Below, one piece after another: positions 8,041 to 15,918 of a DNA stretch of 56,450 nt. How positions within the stretch are numbered: position 1 is the first letter of the stretch; each line of letters begins with the position of its first letter. The stretch comes from a virus, in the IMG/VR virus record IMGVR_UViG_3300050343_000141, positions 1 to 56,450 of that record; one strand, written 5' to 3'. The notes under the pieces were generated by a model. That model was not told the DNA's origin. It worked only from the letters and a program-made list of their open reading frames with translations, and ran no database searches. The position numbers were made by a program, and so were the translations under genes.

Positions 8041-10212
8041 CTATTGCACAGTTACTGGGGGTTTTTTCTCTAGATCTTTAGCCATTGCCGCCTGCTTCTT
8101 GGCACTGGTTTGCATCGCGGTAGCCGCTATACGCGTAGCCGCGTTAGTCTCGGACTGCTGCATCGACGTCTGGTTAGACATCTCAGATAGCTGCATGCGC
8201 AGGTTAAGCTCTGCCATACGTTGCTGTAGCTCTGCCTGCATCTTCGCAATCTCAAGCTGCGGCTGAACCTCGCTGATGTCCTGTACTTTGGCGATATTGA
8301 CCGCCGCGTCGGAGCTGATCTTCTTGACCTCTGCATCCAACTTCGCCATCTCCAACTGAATCTGCTGCATCTGAAGCTCCTGCTGTTGCTGCATGGCCTG
8401 CTGTTGCTCTGGTGTCGGTGGCTCTTCGCCCGTGCGTACGCGTACGCGCTTGGCCAGCTCCTGCTTGCGAGCAAGGTGCGAGTACTCGATGACCGCATCG
8501 TCCGGTATGGCAACGCCCGCTTGCCGCAGGTTGAGTGCTTCGGCGAACTGAATTTCGTCAAAGGAATCGCGCGCAGGTGAAGAACTGATGACTACGTCGT
8601 ACTCACCTATCGTCATGTCGTTGATAATCCTGCCCTCTGGCGTCTCTTGGTTTAGCACCATAGGCTCGCGCGGCTGGAGCGGATCGTCTTCGTTGGTAAT
8701 CATGAACACGCGCTCCTCTGTGTAGAACGCCTGTACTAACTCCAATATCTTTATCGCTAGGAACTGCCGCGTCTTGGCGAGGTTGTCCAATGGCACCTGT
8801 ATCAACACCGCGCCACGGTTCTGCTTGGCTTGGATCGCGATGCCTGATACCTCTGGCGAGTCCGACCCCATCATGGAGTCACTGACGCCACTGATAGACT
8901 TAATGTTGTTCTCGGCCTTAGCGCTGATGCGGTCTAGCCCTGTCGGGATACTGTTGGGCTGGATCTTGGTCGGCATGTTAGAGCCACGGTTGTACTCAAC
9001 AACCAGACCCGTAGTAGCGCCGTACTCCTCCAACTCGTCAGGGGTCATGCCCACCAGCGAACCGGTCTCTACCATCCAACCACTATTAGCAGTGGTATTA
9101 ACGATATGCAGCTCTTGGCTGGCGATCTTGTTTAGCTGTTCCTGCGGCGACAGTAGGTTACGTACCATGCCGAACGGTTTGCCGCGTCGGAAGTACGCAA
9201 AGAACGGCACGATGGTGAACGACTTATACGGCGACCAATCGTCATGCAAGCAGACGTGGTCACAGGTGACAGTCCACCGCACTTTCCGCGTGACCTTACT
9301 GATGATCGACAGGTTGTACTTCTTCGCAAATTTTTTCGCCTTGGGGTCGCCCCAGTTTTCTGGAACGGGGCGCTTGTCGCCGGTGTTTGGATCGACGAAC
9401 TCGTCTACCTTACACAGCCGTCGGTGTTGCCGCTCGATGATGCGCAGGCTCTTGATGTTTCGATATTCACCCTCGCTCGGCACGTTGGAGTTTATGAACT
9501 CATCACCCACCGCGTTGTCCCCGAAGGTAGACTCATGGAACTCAATAGAGTCGCGGCCTAGGTGGTTACCGTTCTCGGCGAGGAACCGCAGGTCTTCGGC
9601 CTTCTTCTTGCCGTACACCTCCTCCACCTCATCGATGGTCAACCATTTGGTTTCGAACACCTCGTTCCATGTCTCAGGATTCATCTCCTTGGCATCAGGG
9701 TCGATCAGTATGTCCAGCGGGTCTTTAGCCGTGACACGTACCTCACCCTCTAACGAGTCAGAGAAGTCAATCCGCACATCGAAGTACCCTCTTCCATCCA
9801 GAATCAAGCCATCGCTAAATACCTGCTGCTCCAACCAATCGATCTTGTTGTTGTCAGCAATCTGCATGTACAGCTTGGTCAGCGTGTCAGCCAACTCGTC
9901 CTCTGTGTTGCGGCGCGGCTTGAACCGTACGTCAGCACGGCGGCTCGACTGCTCACCCAACACACTATTTATAGTCGGCAGGATCGTGTTAATAGTCAGC
10001 GCGGGACGGCCCTCACTATGAAGCGACTGCAAGTCTTCCGGTGCCCACTGGTCACCACGGTAGAACTCGTCGCACCGCTGGGCCATGGCAACATATTCAA
10101 GGTGACCTGAGTCACGAGCGCGTACATACCGATCCCAGTTTCTGGCGGCTGTTTCATGCTGCTCGGCCTTGCTCTGGCTCGATAGCGCTTTCGTATAAAT
10201 CTTGCTGGCCAT
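8041..10212 (-). CDS. Portal protein (P22-like)
   Basis: About 723 residues, close to the 725 of P22 gp1. The N-terminal part reads YRGDQWAPEDLQSLHSEGRP then ALTINTILPTINSVLGEQ and DVRFKPRR, the recognisable opening of the P22-type portal family. The C-terminal ~150 residues form a long Gln/Met/Ala-rich helix, matching the barrel of that family. It makes the dodecameric ring through which DNA is packaged and ejected. A GTG at 10221 and an ATG at 10212 are both possible starts. The ATG is preferred. The gene sits directly after TerL. Confidence 0.88.
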   Translation of the reverse strand: MASKIYTKALSSQSKAEQHETAARNWDRYVRARDSGHLEYVAMAQRCDEFYRGDQWAPEDLQSLHSEGRPALTINTILPTINSVLGEQSSRRADVRFKPRRNTEDELADTLTKLYMQIADNNKIDWLEQQVFSDGLILDGRGYFDVRIDFSDSLEGEVRVTAKDPLDILIDPDAKEMNPETWNEVFETKWLTIDEVEEVYGKKKAEDLRFLAENGNHLGRDSIEFHESTFGDNAVGDEFINSNVPSEGEYRNIKSLRIIERQHRRLCKVDEFVDPNTGDKRPVPENWGDPKAKKFAKKYNLSIISKVTRKVRWTVTCDHVCLHDDWSPYKSFTIVPFFAYFRRGKPFGMVRNLLSPQEQLNKIASQELHIVNTTANSGWMVETGSLVGMTPDELEEYGATTGLVVEYNRGSNMPTKIQPNSIPTGLDRISAKAENNIKSISGVSDSMMGSDSPEVSGIAIQAKQNRGAVLIQVPLDNLAKTRQFLAIKILELVQAFYTEERVFMITNEDDPLQPREPMVLNQETPEGRIINDMTIGEYDVVISSSPARDSFDEIQFAEALNLRQAGVAIPDDAVIEYSHLARKQELAKRVRVRTGEEPPTPEQQQAMQQQQELQMQQIQLEMAKLDAEVKKISSDAAVNIAKVQDISEVQPQLEIAKMQAELQQRMAELNLRMQLSEMSNQTSMQQSETNAATRIAATAMQTSAKKQAAMAKDLEKKPPVTVQ

Positions 10213-10213
10213 G

Positions 10214-11839
10214 TTATGCACTCATAGCGGAACGATCCCGCTTCTCTGGTTTCATTAATGAATCTAGCTTGTCTCGCCAGCTAGCGGGTTCGGGAACTGC
10301 GAGCGCGTGGTAGGTGTCCATTTCTGCCAGCATCAGGCCAACCCAAGCTAATGCATCGACCTGATCGTCATGCACGCCCATTGGGAAACGCAGCATCTCT
10401 CCTACAAGATCCGCTGTGAAGTCCGCATCCCTCGGGAATAGGACCATGCCCTGCTGTATTCGGCCTTGTATGGCACGCGCTCGCAGTTCTTTGTCGCGCC
10501 TACCGACGCTCAAATCTTGAATATAGTGTTGGAACGCCTTCCGCTCACGAACGCGTTTCTCCAAGAACGGACCAATGGCCATGGACAGGTGACCCTTCTC
10601 GATGCCCACGGCTCGTGGTGCCCACTGGTCTGCAAAGTCCAATACGTTCTCCACAATCTGGAAGCCGTCGTACTTACCGCGCATGATGTCGACCACGTAC
10701 AGGTTGTCGAACTCATCGACCCCTACCGTGATCCCAACGGTAAAGTCGTTACGGTCACCCTTACCAATCGCCAAGTCCCACGCCTGATAGAACACCATGC
10801 GGCCAAGGTCAGTATCGCTAAGGTTGTAGTACTTAATCTGGTCACGCTTGAAGTAGTCACCTTCCTCCCCAACAGGTTGCTGTTGGTACAGCGCCGCCCA
10901 ATCCCTAGGGCCGACCGCCTTGTTGATTCGCTTCAGCGCATCTATGTCATACCGCGCGGGGTGTAACGCCTCGCCCGCATTCCGATACTCTTCGTCCTCC
11001 TCCGCAATCGCCGGATACGAGATCAGCTCCCACTGGTCGCCACCCTCCTCGGCCTGCGTCAACAAACGACCCGCCAGATCGTCGTCGTGCCATCGGGTCA
11101 TGATGACCAAGACACCGCCGCCGGGTGCGAGACGGGTATACGCCGTAGACGTGTACCAATCCCATGTACTCTCCCTGTTGTACTGACTCTCTGCCTCTTC
11201 TCGGTTCTTTACCGGATCGTCAATAACAAGAACGTGTGCACCACGGCCCGTGATACCACCACCAACACCCGCCGCTACAAAACCCCCGCCCTCAGACGTG
11301 AGCCATGCTTCAGCCGACTGACTCTGTGCGTCTAGTCGGGTTTTGAAGACGTTTTTGTAGCTGGGATCTCGGAGCATGTCTCGGACTTTTCTTGAGAAGC
11401 CCATCGAGAGACTCGCGGAATACGCAACGCTAATAAATTCGTGCGAAGGGTGGTTGCCAAGGTGCCACGCAGGGAACGCAATTGATGCAAGAGTGGATTT
11501 CCCGTGACGCGGTGGGACTTGGAGGATGAGGCGCGGGCCTTTTTTGTCGATGACGTCTTGGCTGAACTTTTCGAGCCTTTTGCAGATGTCGCGGTGGACC
11601 CAGCCCGCTTCGTATTCGGGGTTGACCCTTTCGACGAACGGGAGGAAGCGCTTGCGCGAGAGGAAACGCGCGGCGATTTCTTTTTTGGCTCTTTCTTTGG
11701 CGTCGTCTTCTTTACTGACATGTTCTTCTATCTCCGCTTCTTGTGCTGGCAACTCACATTCCATGCAAATCGTGCCGCCACGGAAGGCGAGTTCAGGTTT
11801 TTCGGTCTCGCACGCCACACATCGGCGATTTTTTATCAT
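10214..11839 (-). CDS. terL: Terminase large subunit
   Basis: 541 residues. The ATPase domain shows a Walker A variant PPRHGKST (about residue 109), Walker B HVLVIDDPV (about 202) and then the nuclease domain with DLAIGKGDRNDFTVGI (about 350) and the late acidic motif HDDQVDALAW. It cuts and pumps DNA into the procapsid. Unusually, residues 7-28 contain CxxC and a second CxxC 15 residues later, a small zinc-ribbon-like extension ahead of the ATPase. It overlaps TerS by 4 bases (ATGA). Confidence 0.93.
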   Translation of the reverse strand: MIKNRRCVACETEKPELAFRGGTICMECELPAQEAEIEEHVSKEDDAKERAKKEIAARFLSRKRFLPFVERVNPEYEAGWVHRDICKRLEKFSQDVIDKKGPRLILQVPPRHGKSTLASIAFPAWHLGNHPSHEFISVAYSASLSMGFSRKVRDMLRDPSYKNVFKTRLDAQSQSAEAWLTSEGGGFVAAGVGGGITGRGAHVLVIDDPVKNREEAESQYNRESTWDWYTSTAYTRLAPGGGVLVIMTRWHDDDLAGRLLTQAEEGGDQWELISYPAIAEEDEEYRNAGEALHPARYDIDALKRINKAVGPRDWAALYQQQPVGEEGDYFKRDQIKYYNLSDTDLGRMVFYQAWDLAIGKGDRNDFTVGITVGVDEFDNLYVVDIMRGKYDGFQIVENVLDFADQWAPRAVGIEKGHLSMAIGPFLEKRVRERKAFQHYIQDLSVGRRDKELRARAIQGRIQQGMVLFPRDADFTADLVGEMLRFPMGVHDDQVDALAWVGLMLAEMDTYHALAVPEPASWRDKLDSLMKPEKRDRSAMSA

Positions 11840-12399
11840 CCGTCTGCATCTTCCGAACGACGGACGACTGCCCCGTCGTTCTCCTTCGTCGGCTCTAGAT
11901 AATTCTGGTCCAGCCCGACCAACTTCAACAGCTCTTCGTCCGACATTCGCTCCAACTGCTTCTGCGACGCGTTGTTAATCTGCACGTTCACCTGCGTACT
12001 AGGAGTGTTGTCGACCAGACCATGCAACTTGACCAAAGAATCCGTCGTGTTTTTCATTTCCGTAGCAGTTGCCGACGCGGTATACGCCTCCATGTACATG
12101 GCGTGCGCGTTTGCCTGCGTAAATTTCACTTCCTCGACGATCTGCTCGCGCATAAACGCCAACGCCTTCTTCGCGGGTTCGGATTTTATGAAAGTAATAG
12201 GGGCTTCACGGGACTTGTAGCCTGCAGCGCGACCGGCTGCGGCGACGGACATGCCAGATCCTACGAGGACGAGCATCCGCTCTTGTTGCTGGGTGAATGA
12301 TTCATGTTGCATGCCCATGTAGGGCATATAAGACTCGAACTCAGACGGTTCCATTTCGCGCAAAACGTCTGGATCGCTGAATTTCACACGTTGGTTCAT
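11836..12399 (-). CDS. terS: Terminase small subunit
   Basis: 187 residues. A helix-turn-helix-like region (QQERMLVLVGSGMSVAAAGR, about 38-58) is followed by central oligomerisation helices and a charged C-terminus. This build, and the ATGA overlap with TerL, identify it as the DNA-recognition subunit of the terminase. It is the first gene of the leftward late block and has a sigma70-like promoter 30-60 bases upstream. Confidence 0.85.
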   Translation of the reverse strand: MNQRVKFSDPDVLREMEPSEFESYMPYMGMQHESFTQQQERMLVLVGSGMSVAAAGRAAGYKSREAPITFIKSEPAKKALAFMREQIVEEVKFTQANAHAMYMEAYTASATATEMKNTTDSLVKLHGLVDNTPSTQVNVQINNASQKQLERMSDEELLKLVGLDQNYLEPTKENDGAVVRRSEDADG

Positions 12400-12429
12400 G
12401 GACCATGAGTCCTGCTAATAGTTTGTGGG

Positions 12430-12458
12430 AGTATATGAACCCCTACATGAATACGCAA
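12430..12458 (-). promoter_or_regulatory. Sigma70-like promoter for the late/head operon
   Basis: On the minus strand TTGCGT, 17 bases, TATACT. The -10 box matches 5 of 6 consensus positions and the -35 box keeps TTG. It lies 31 bases before the TerS start and points into the head genes. Confidence 0.55.
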
Positions 12459-12705
12459 GTCTCTGAAATTATTAGTGGAAAAATTTTTATTTGAAATTTT
12501 TTAGGGGAATCATGTGCTCATTGTCTCCCCCCAGTTCTCGATCAGCCACCCAGCTCCGATCCGAACCAAAAATCCCACATCTCCACATCGAAGCATTGAA
12601 CCTAGTCCAGTAGTAACCCCTTTACATCCAGCAGCCCACCTCGGCCTAACGGCCTCGGCGAACAAAAGGCATATGTAGTTGGTCATTAATACAGCTACTA
12701 AATCA
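12459..12705. other. Divergent intergenic region, no gene
   Basis: This ~250-base stretch lies between the leftward head genes and the rightward early genes. It contains a very AT-rich segment (12478-12513) with A and T runs, then a pyrimidine-rich part and a GGCC-TAAC-GGCC palindrome near 12653-12664. No convincing plus-strand sigma70 promoter was found, although the rightward early operon must start near here. A minus-strand open frame at 12510-12722 was judged spurious. Confidence 0.5.
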
Positions 12706-12721
12706 TACAGGGGTACAACCA

Positions 12722-12799
12722 ATGCAATACGAACTACATCTCGATAATTCAGACATCGAAGTCCTCTTCACTATCCCAACCACGGAGCAATCATCATGA
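12722..12799 (+). CDS. 25-residue micro-protein, first early gene
   Basis: Reads MQYELHLDNSDIEVLFTIPT and six more residues. Its ATG follows the ACAGGGGTACAACCA ribosome-binding sequence that also precedes two later genes, which is the main support for it being translated. Its TGA overlaps the ATG of the next gene (ATGA). Acidic, no known family. It could be a leader peptide coupling translation of the next gene. Confidence 0.5.
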   Translation: MQYELHLDNSDIEVLFTIPTTEQSS

Positions 12800-13059
12800 A
12801 TCGCGACACACTCAAAACTCAAATCGACGCACTCGCAGACAGCATCCAAGCCGTCAAAGACAAGGGTCCATCCATCCAAGAAACCCTAACCAAGCACGCC
12901 TCTAGAGCACAAGCCAAAGCACTATCAGGCTCACTCACAGGCAAAGACCTCACCTTCGCGTCCCTCAAACGCCTAGGCAAATACGCAGTCAACAATCCCG
13001 GAGAAATCCTACTCGGCGGCGTAGCAATCGCAATGTTCGACATCGAAGACATCTCTTAA
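12796..13059 (+). CDS. Early protein, unknown
   Basis: 87 residues: an N-terminal amphipathic helix (MNRDTLKTQIDALADSIQAV), a middle helix, and a hydrophobic patch near the C-terminus (LLGGVAIAMF). Starts in an ATGA overlap with the preceding micro-gene. Followed by a hairpin-plus-RBS cassette repeated later. Function unknown, and the C-terminal patch might peripherally bind membrane. Confidence 0.65.
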   Translation: MNRDTLKTQIDALADSIQAVKDKGPSIQETLTKHASRAQAKALSGSLTGKDLTFASLKRLGKYAVNNPGEILLGGVAIAMFDIEDIS

Positions 13060-13117
13060 ATCCACCAACCGGGGGCTTCGGCTCCCTTTCACCACCTACA
13101 GGGGTACAACCATCATG
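13057..13117 (+). repeat. Intergenic cassette, copy 1 (hairpin plus RBS)
   Basis: From a TAA stop to the next start codon. Contains TAAATCCAC, then GGGGGC-TTCG-GCTCCC (stem 13071-13086, one G-T pair), CTTTCACCACC and ACAGGGGTACAACCATC before ATG. The same unit recurs at 13623-13685. The hairpin may act as a weak terminator or stabiliser and the second half as a ribosome-binding site. Confidence 0.85.
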
Positions 13118-13315
13118 CTTTTTATCGACTATCTAGCAATCGCTGCAGTCATCTCCTTCTTCCTAACGGCAATCTTCCTCGCCATGTATATAGCCAATCG
13201 CTCTTACCTACCCGAACCAGCAACTAAACGCTCGTTCACCTTCGAACCGGACGAAGTCTACTGCGACGTATGTGGCACTCACTACACCACAGACGATCCT
13301 TGCCAATTCCACTAA
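13115..13315 (+). CDS. Membrane protein with cytoplasmic Cys motif
   Basis: 66 residues. Residues 4-28 form one transmembrane helix (DYLAIAAVISFFLTAIFLAM). The tail carries CDVCGTHYTTDDPCQFH, with three Cys and two His able to bind a metal. The gene uses the repeated ACAGGGGTACAACC ribosome-binding cassette. Early expression and membrane location would suit interference with the host envelope or superinfection exclusion, but that is only a guess. Confidence 0.65.
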   Translation: MLFIDYLAIAAVISFFLTAIFLAMYIANRSYLPEPATKRSFTFEPDEVYCDVCGTHYTTDDPCQFH

Positions 13316-13328
13316 CGGAGTATCCGAT

Positions 13329-13625
13329 ATGCAACAGATCTATCCCGAGATTAACAACCACATCCCCAACGCTCACATCGAGCTAGCCCACAAAGACACC
13401 ATCGAGACCTTCTCAGGCTCACAATTACAAAGCTTCATCGTCCAAGACCCAGACATCGCGGACTTCCTATCAGACATCTACTACTGGTCTACACCAACCG
13501 ACTATCTCGACGAGGCTAAACAACAGTTCAACGTCGCATTCGCAAGGCATCACAAGGCTCACATCGCCACCGTTAACTACGATAACAATCTTCATCGCTG
13601 GTGCATCCAAACAGTCACCTTCTAA
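13329..13625 (+). CDS. Early protein, unknown
   Basis: 98 residues from the ATG at 13329 (MQQIYPEINNHIPNAHIELA), preferred over an upstream alternative because it lies outside the preceding gene and has an ACGGAG Shine-Dalgarno. Mixed alpha/beta, rich in His, Asp and Tyr, with no membrane segment. No family recognised. Confidence 0.65.
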   Translation: MQQIYPEINNHIPNAHIELAHKDTIETFSGSQLQSFIVQDPDIADFLSDIYYWSTPTDYLDEAKQQFNVAFARHHKAHIATVNYDNNLHRWCIQTVTF

Positions 13626-13685
13626 ATCCACTAAATACGGGGGCTTCGGCTCCCTTTCACCACCAACAGGGGTACAACCATCGTG
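13623..13685 (+). repeat. Intergenic cassette, copy 2 (hairpin plus RBS)
   Basis: Same order of elements as at 13057-13117: TAAATCCAC, GGGGGC-TTCG-GCTCCC (13639-13654), CTTTCACCACC, ACAGGGGTACAACCATC and a start codon, here GTG. The two copies differ at only a few positions outside the spacer. Confidence 0.85.
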
Positions 13686-13922
13686 AAACTCACATACAAA
13701 CTCGCCATCCTTCAACCAACTGGCCGCATCTCTCAAACTCTCTTCCATCAACCAACCGACGGCTCGCTCAAAGACCACATCGAAAGCCTCATCGCAGACT
13801 ACCGCGAGTACCTTCAGTACGAGGACACGCTCCACTACACCCTCTATCTACGCAAGGCCAACTCTCAAGCCTTCGACATCATCGAGGAAGACACTCATGT
13901 CCTTCAATATCCTCTCTTCTAA
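13683..13922 (+). CDS. Early protein, unknown (GTG start)
   Basis: 79 residues starting at GTG, fixed by the repeated ribosome-binding cassette directly upstream. Sequence begins MKLTYKLAILQPTGRISQTL. Several aromatic and acidic residues, predicted mixed alpha/beta, no membrane segment. No family recognised. Confidence 0.65.
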   Translation: MKLTYKLAILQPTGRISQTLFHQPTDGSLKDHIESLIADYREYLQYEDTLHYTLYLRKANSQAFDIIEEDTHVLQYPLF

Positions 13923-13930
13923 CCAACATC

Positions 13931-13944
13931 GGGGCTTCGGCCCC
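13931..13944 (+). terminator. UUCG hairpin after the first early gene cluster
   Basis: GGGGC-TTCG-GCCCC, a perfect 5-bp stem 8 bases after a stop codon. No long T run follows, so termination may be partial. It marks the start of the long non-coding stretch. Confidence 0.5.
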
Positions 13945-14026
13945 ACTTCCACCCCCAAAACCAACCCCAACCCCCCAGACCCAACCCCAAAAACCAAAAC
14001 ACCAACCCCAAACCCCGACCAAAAGG
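13945..14026. repeat. C/A-only low-complexity tract
   Basis: About 80 bases composed nearly only of C and A, built from irregular ACCCCAA-like units, with almost no G or T on this strand. It ends at a G-rich AAAGGGAGGGGGG segment that could pair with it. Such strand bias can favour unwinding, triplex or unusual single-strand structures. It borders the repeat array downstream. Confidence 0.75.
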
Positions 14027-14050
14027 GAGGGGGGCAGCGTGCGTGTGGAA

Positions 14051-14090
14051 AATTCCAAGCGTGCCAGTGAAATTCCAAGCGTGCCTGTGA
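14051..14090 (+). repeat. Two tandem 20-bp repeats containing TTCCAAGCGTGCC
   Basis: AATTCCAAGCGTGCC followed by AGTGA then the same 15 bases and TGTGA. The 13-base core TTCCAAGCGTGCC recurs at 15585-15597 (non-coding) and 16145-16157 (inside a small secreted-protein gene). Purpose unknown. It could be a protein-binding site. Confidence 0.8.
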
Positions 14091-14133
14091 CAAATCATGG
14101 GCCATGCATCATGTTTCATGTTCAAAAAGGTGT

Positions 14134-14164
14134 ACCCCCACCGCCAAATGGCCTGAGCATGCCA
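14134..14164 (+). repeat. Covarying hairpin element, copy 1
   Basis: ACCCCCACCGCCAAA followed by TGGC-CTGAGCAT-GCCA. A second copy at 19703-19735 has nearly the same 15-base lead, the same loop apart from one base, and a stem changed to TGTC..GACA, so pairing is kept. This supports a selected structure (RNA hairpin or DNA operator). Confidence 0.6.
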
Positions 14165-14261
14165 ATAAACTGTTCATTTATACAGTCGTTATGCGTTTCT
14201 AACCATGAATCATGCTTCCTGTCGCATGTTACGTGTCCCTCTCGCACGTCTAAAACACGTC

Positions 14262-14542
14262 TGTTCCATGTGTTCCAGTGTGTTCCGGGTTAGCCCCAAC
14301 ATGGAACAAATATGGAACATCAACAAAATCAACACGTTACGTGAATCTGTTCCGGGTGTTCCGGGTGTTCCATGTTTTTCGGGTTGACGCGAATATAAAA
14401 CACACAAAAACACAAAAGGCATTTATCTCAATACTACTTTTTAATGGAACATATGGAACATCAATTAAATCAAGCACTTATCTGGGAACAAAAGTGGGAA
14501 CACATGGAACACATGGAACATGCAGGTATCATGCTTGGAACA
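14262..14542. repeat. Array of 15 TGTTCC/GGAACA sites (possible origin or operator array)
   Basis: Plus-strand TGTTCC begins at 14262, 14271, 14281, 14348, 14357 and 14366. The reverse complement GGAACA begins at 14303, 14314, 14446, 14455, 14485, 14497, 14506, 14515 and 14537. Several neighbours are 9 or 10 bases apart, close to one DNA turn. The region is non-coding, AT-rich between sites, and lies in the early region upstream of the replication genes. Iterons of a replication origin or a repressor/activator array are the two likely explanations. Confidence 0.8.
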
Positions 14543-14604
14543 TGCATGTAACTACCAGAAACATGCACCATGAATCATGCCCCACTCACTATAAATCATG
14601 CAAC

Positions 14605-14802
14605 ATGGAGTCATTTATGGCCATTCTCGCATTCTACGAGCACAGCAGCGCCGGGCAACGACGAAAACTCATCTCGCATTCATCGGACTCCGGCTCACCT
14701 GAACCACAACGAAAACTTATATCGGAGGTAAAAGAGCGGTACGGGGTACTTCACCGTAGCGCGACCAAAGCAAAAGAAAGCTCCTCGTCCCTCGTCGCTT
14801 AA
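14605..14802 (+). CDS. Possible small basic protein, uncertain
   Basis: 65 residues from an ATG at 14605 (MESFMAILAFYEHSSAGQRR), containing the repeated segment QRRKLIS twice. The Shine-Dalgarno is poor and it lies at the end of the repeat array, so it may be a chance frame. Listed because it is the only plausible coding stretch in 13.92-14.87 kb. Confidence 0.25.
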   Translation: MESFMAILAFYEHSSAGQRRKLISHSSDSGSPEPQRKLISEVKERYGVLHRSATKAKESSSSLVA

Positions 14803-14867
14803 CAAATAGCAAGTGTGATTGGCAATTCAGTCAGTCACGTCATTATCAAAAGACCTAGGAGGTCATC

Positions 14868-15503
14868 ATGGACAGTACTACCTTTATCACCAACGCGTTT
14901 CAGTCACTCACCGAGCGTTCTGGCAAGAAAGGTGCCGCCGCACGATTCGTTCAGTCTCAAGACGGTGCCACTATCGAAGAACAGTTCGTCAACGCCATCA
15001 TCGCTACCTACTCCGAGCAGGAGTCAGGCGGTGAGTCAACGCACCACATGCTCACGTTACTGGGTCTGTTCCAAGACCTACTCGACAAGTGTTCGTGGAA
15101 CGCTAGACGTCTTACCCGTGCGTTACAGCGCGAGGCAGAGGTCGGCGACATCAACCACATCTACGGTGTCGATACCGTGGAATCTACTTCGGTAGACGTT
15201 GGTGTGTCCTGCGAGTTAGAGCATATCGACGAGATCATCTCTAACGACTACGCTCACCTCACCATTGAGTGGTCACGTCTGTCACAGGTCGTAGCACCTG
15301 ACAGGGACGACGCTCAGTTGTACATGTTCGGTCCATCTCAGTACGACGAGGCCAGCGACCAGTGGGTGCAAGTCCACAAGTGCGAGGACTTCGGCAGTGC
15401 GTTAGCCGCGATGGACTTAGAGGCTGACCGGTTAGCTGAGAAATCACGCCAAGAGGCCAAGCAGAAGCTACTAGCTCTTCGCGAGTTACAAGCCGCCGCT
15501 TAA
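14868..15503 (+). CDS. Early protein, unknown, alone on its transcript
   Basis: 211 residues starting MDSTTFITNAFQSLTERSGK, with a strong AGGAGGT Shine-Dalgarno. Soluble, acidic, mostly helical at the N-terminus (about 1-95) and C-terminus (170-211, Lys/Glu/Ala-rich coil). It is bounded upstream by the repeat array and downstream by a strong terminator, so it appears to be expressed as its own unit, possibly strongly. The proximity to the array could mean it is controlled by it or binds it. No family recognised. Confidence 0.75.
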   Translation: MDSTTFITNAFQSLTERSGKKGAAARFVQSQDGATIEEQFVNAIIATYSEQESGGESTHHMLTLLGLFQDLLDKCSWNARRLTRALQREAEVGDINHIYGVDTVESTSVDVGVSCELEHIDEIISNDYAHLTIEWSRLSQVVAPDRDDAQLYMFGPSQYDEASDQWVQVHKCEDFGSALAAMDLEADRLAEKSRQEAKQKLLALRELQAAA

Positions 15504-15509
15504 CCATCA

Positions 15510-15541
15510 CCCTCGGTGCCTTCGGGCATCGGGGGTTTTTT
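15510..15541 (+). terminator. Strong rho-independent terminator
   Basis: CCCTCGGTGCC-TTCG-GGCATCGGGGG forms an 11-bp stem with two G-T pairs and a UUCG loop, followed by six T. It lies 6 bases after the stop of 14868-15503. Confidence 0.92.
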
Positions 15542-15621
15542 ATGTTTACGATTGAAACCCTAACCCAGCGCGTGCGGAACCCGGTTCCAAGCGTGCCCGC
15601 CTTCTAAACAGGAGAATAAAG

Positions 15622-15918
15622 ATGTTTATAGATTGGAAAATGCAGTCAATTAAGTTCTTAGCCGGTGTCTTCCTAGGTCTGATGACCGTGCAGGTGCTAG
15701 CTCAGGTGGACTACGACCCCTACGAGCGAACTACTAACTACGATGACTACGACAGCGACGTAGAAATAATCGACTACGGCAATGGCGTCACTGACTCATA
15801 CAACTGGGACACCAACGAGTATCAGGACGTGGAAGTCGTCAACGATTTGGGCAACGGTCAGGTGGAGGTGTACAACTACGACACCGGTGAATATCAGGTT
15901 ATAGACACATGTTGTTAA
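15622..15918 (+). CDS. Small secreted acidic protein
   Basis: 98 residues. Signal peptide: basic start, hydrophobic core FLAGVFLGLMTVQVLA, likely cleavage after LA before QVDYDP. The mature part is rich in Asp, Tyr and Asn with two imperfect repeats of NG..(D/E)(S/V)YN(W/Y)DT(N/G)EYQ, and ends in CC. Start at 15622 follows AAACAGGAG. An internal ATG at 15640 is possible. It overlaps the next gene by 10 bases. A periplasmic phage protein in an early block suggests envelope modification or superinfection exclusion, but function is unknown. Confidence 0.7.
   Translation: MFIDWKMQSIKFLAGVFLGLMTVQVLAQVDYDPYERTTNYDDYDSDVEIIDYGNGVTDSYNWDTNEYQDVEVVNDLGNGQVEVYNYDTGEYQVIDTCC

Noticed and set aside
8774-10021. 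415-codon plus-strand frame opposite the portal gene
   Set aside because: It is the antisense shadow of a well-supported portal gene, without a ribosome-binding site or plausible protein composition.
12510-12722. Minus-strand open frame of 70 codons in the divergent region
   Set aside because: Its start is the reverse complement of the repeated ribosome-binding cassette and it has no Shine-Dalgarno of its own. The protein is unconvincing.
14262-14542. TGTTCC array considered as CRISPR or tRNA-like
   Set aside because: Repeats are only 6-8 bases, in both orientations and with irregular spacing. No cloverleaf can be drawn.
14278-14802. Long plus-strand frame across the TGTTCC array
   Set aside because: The first 100 codons are a translation of the repeats (GTHGTHGT-like) and the start is not ribosome-bound. 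At most the last 65 codons could be real.
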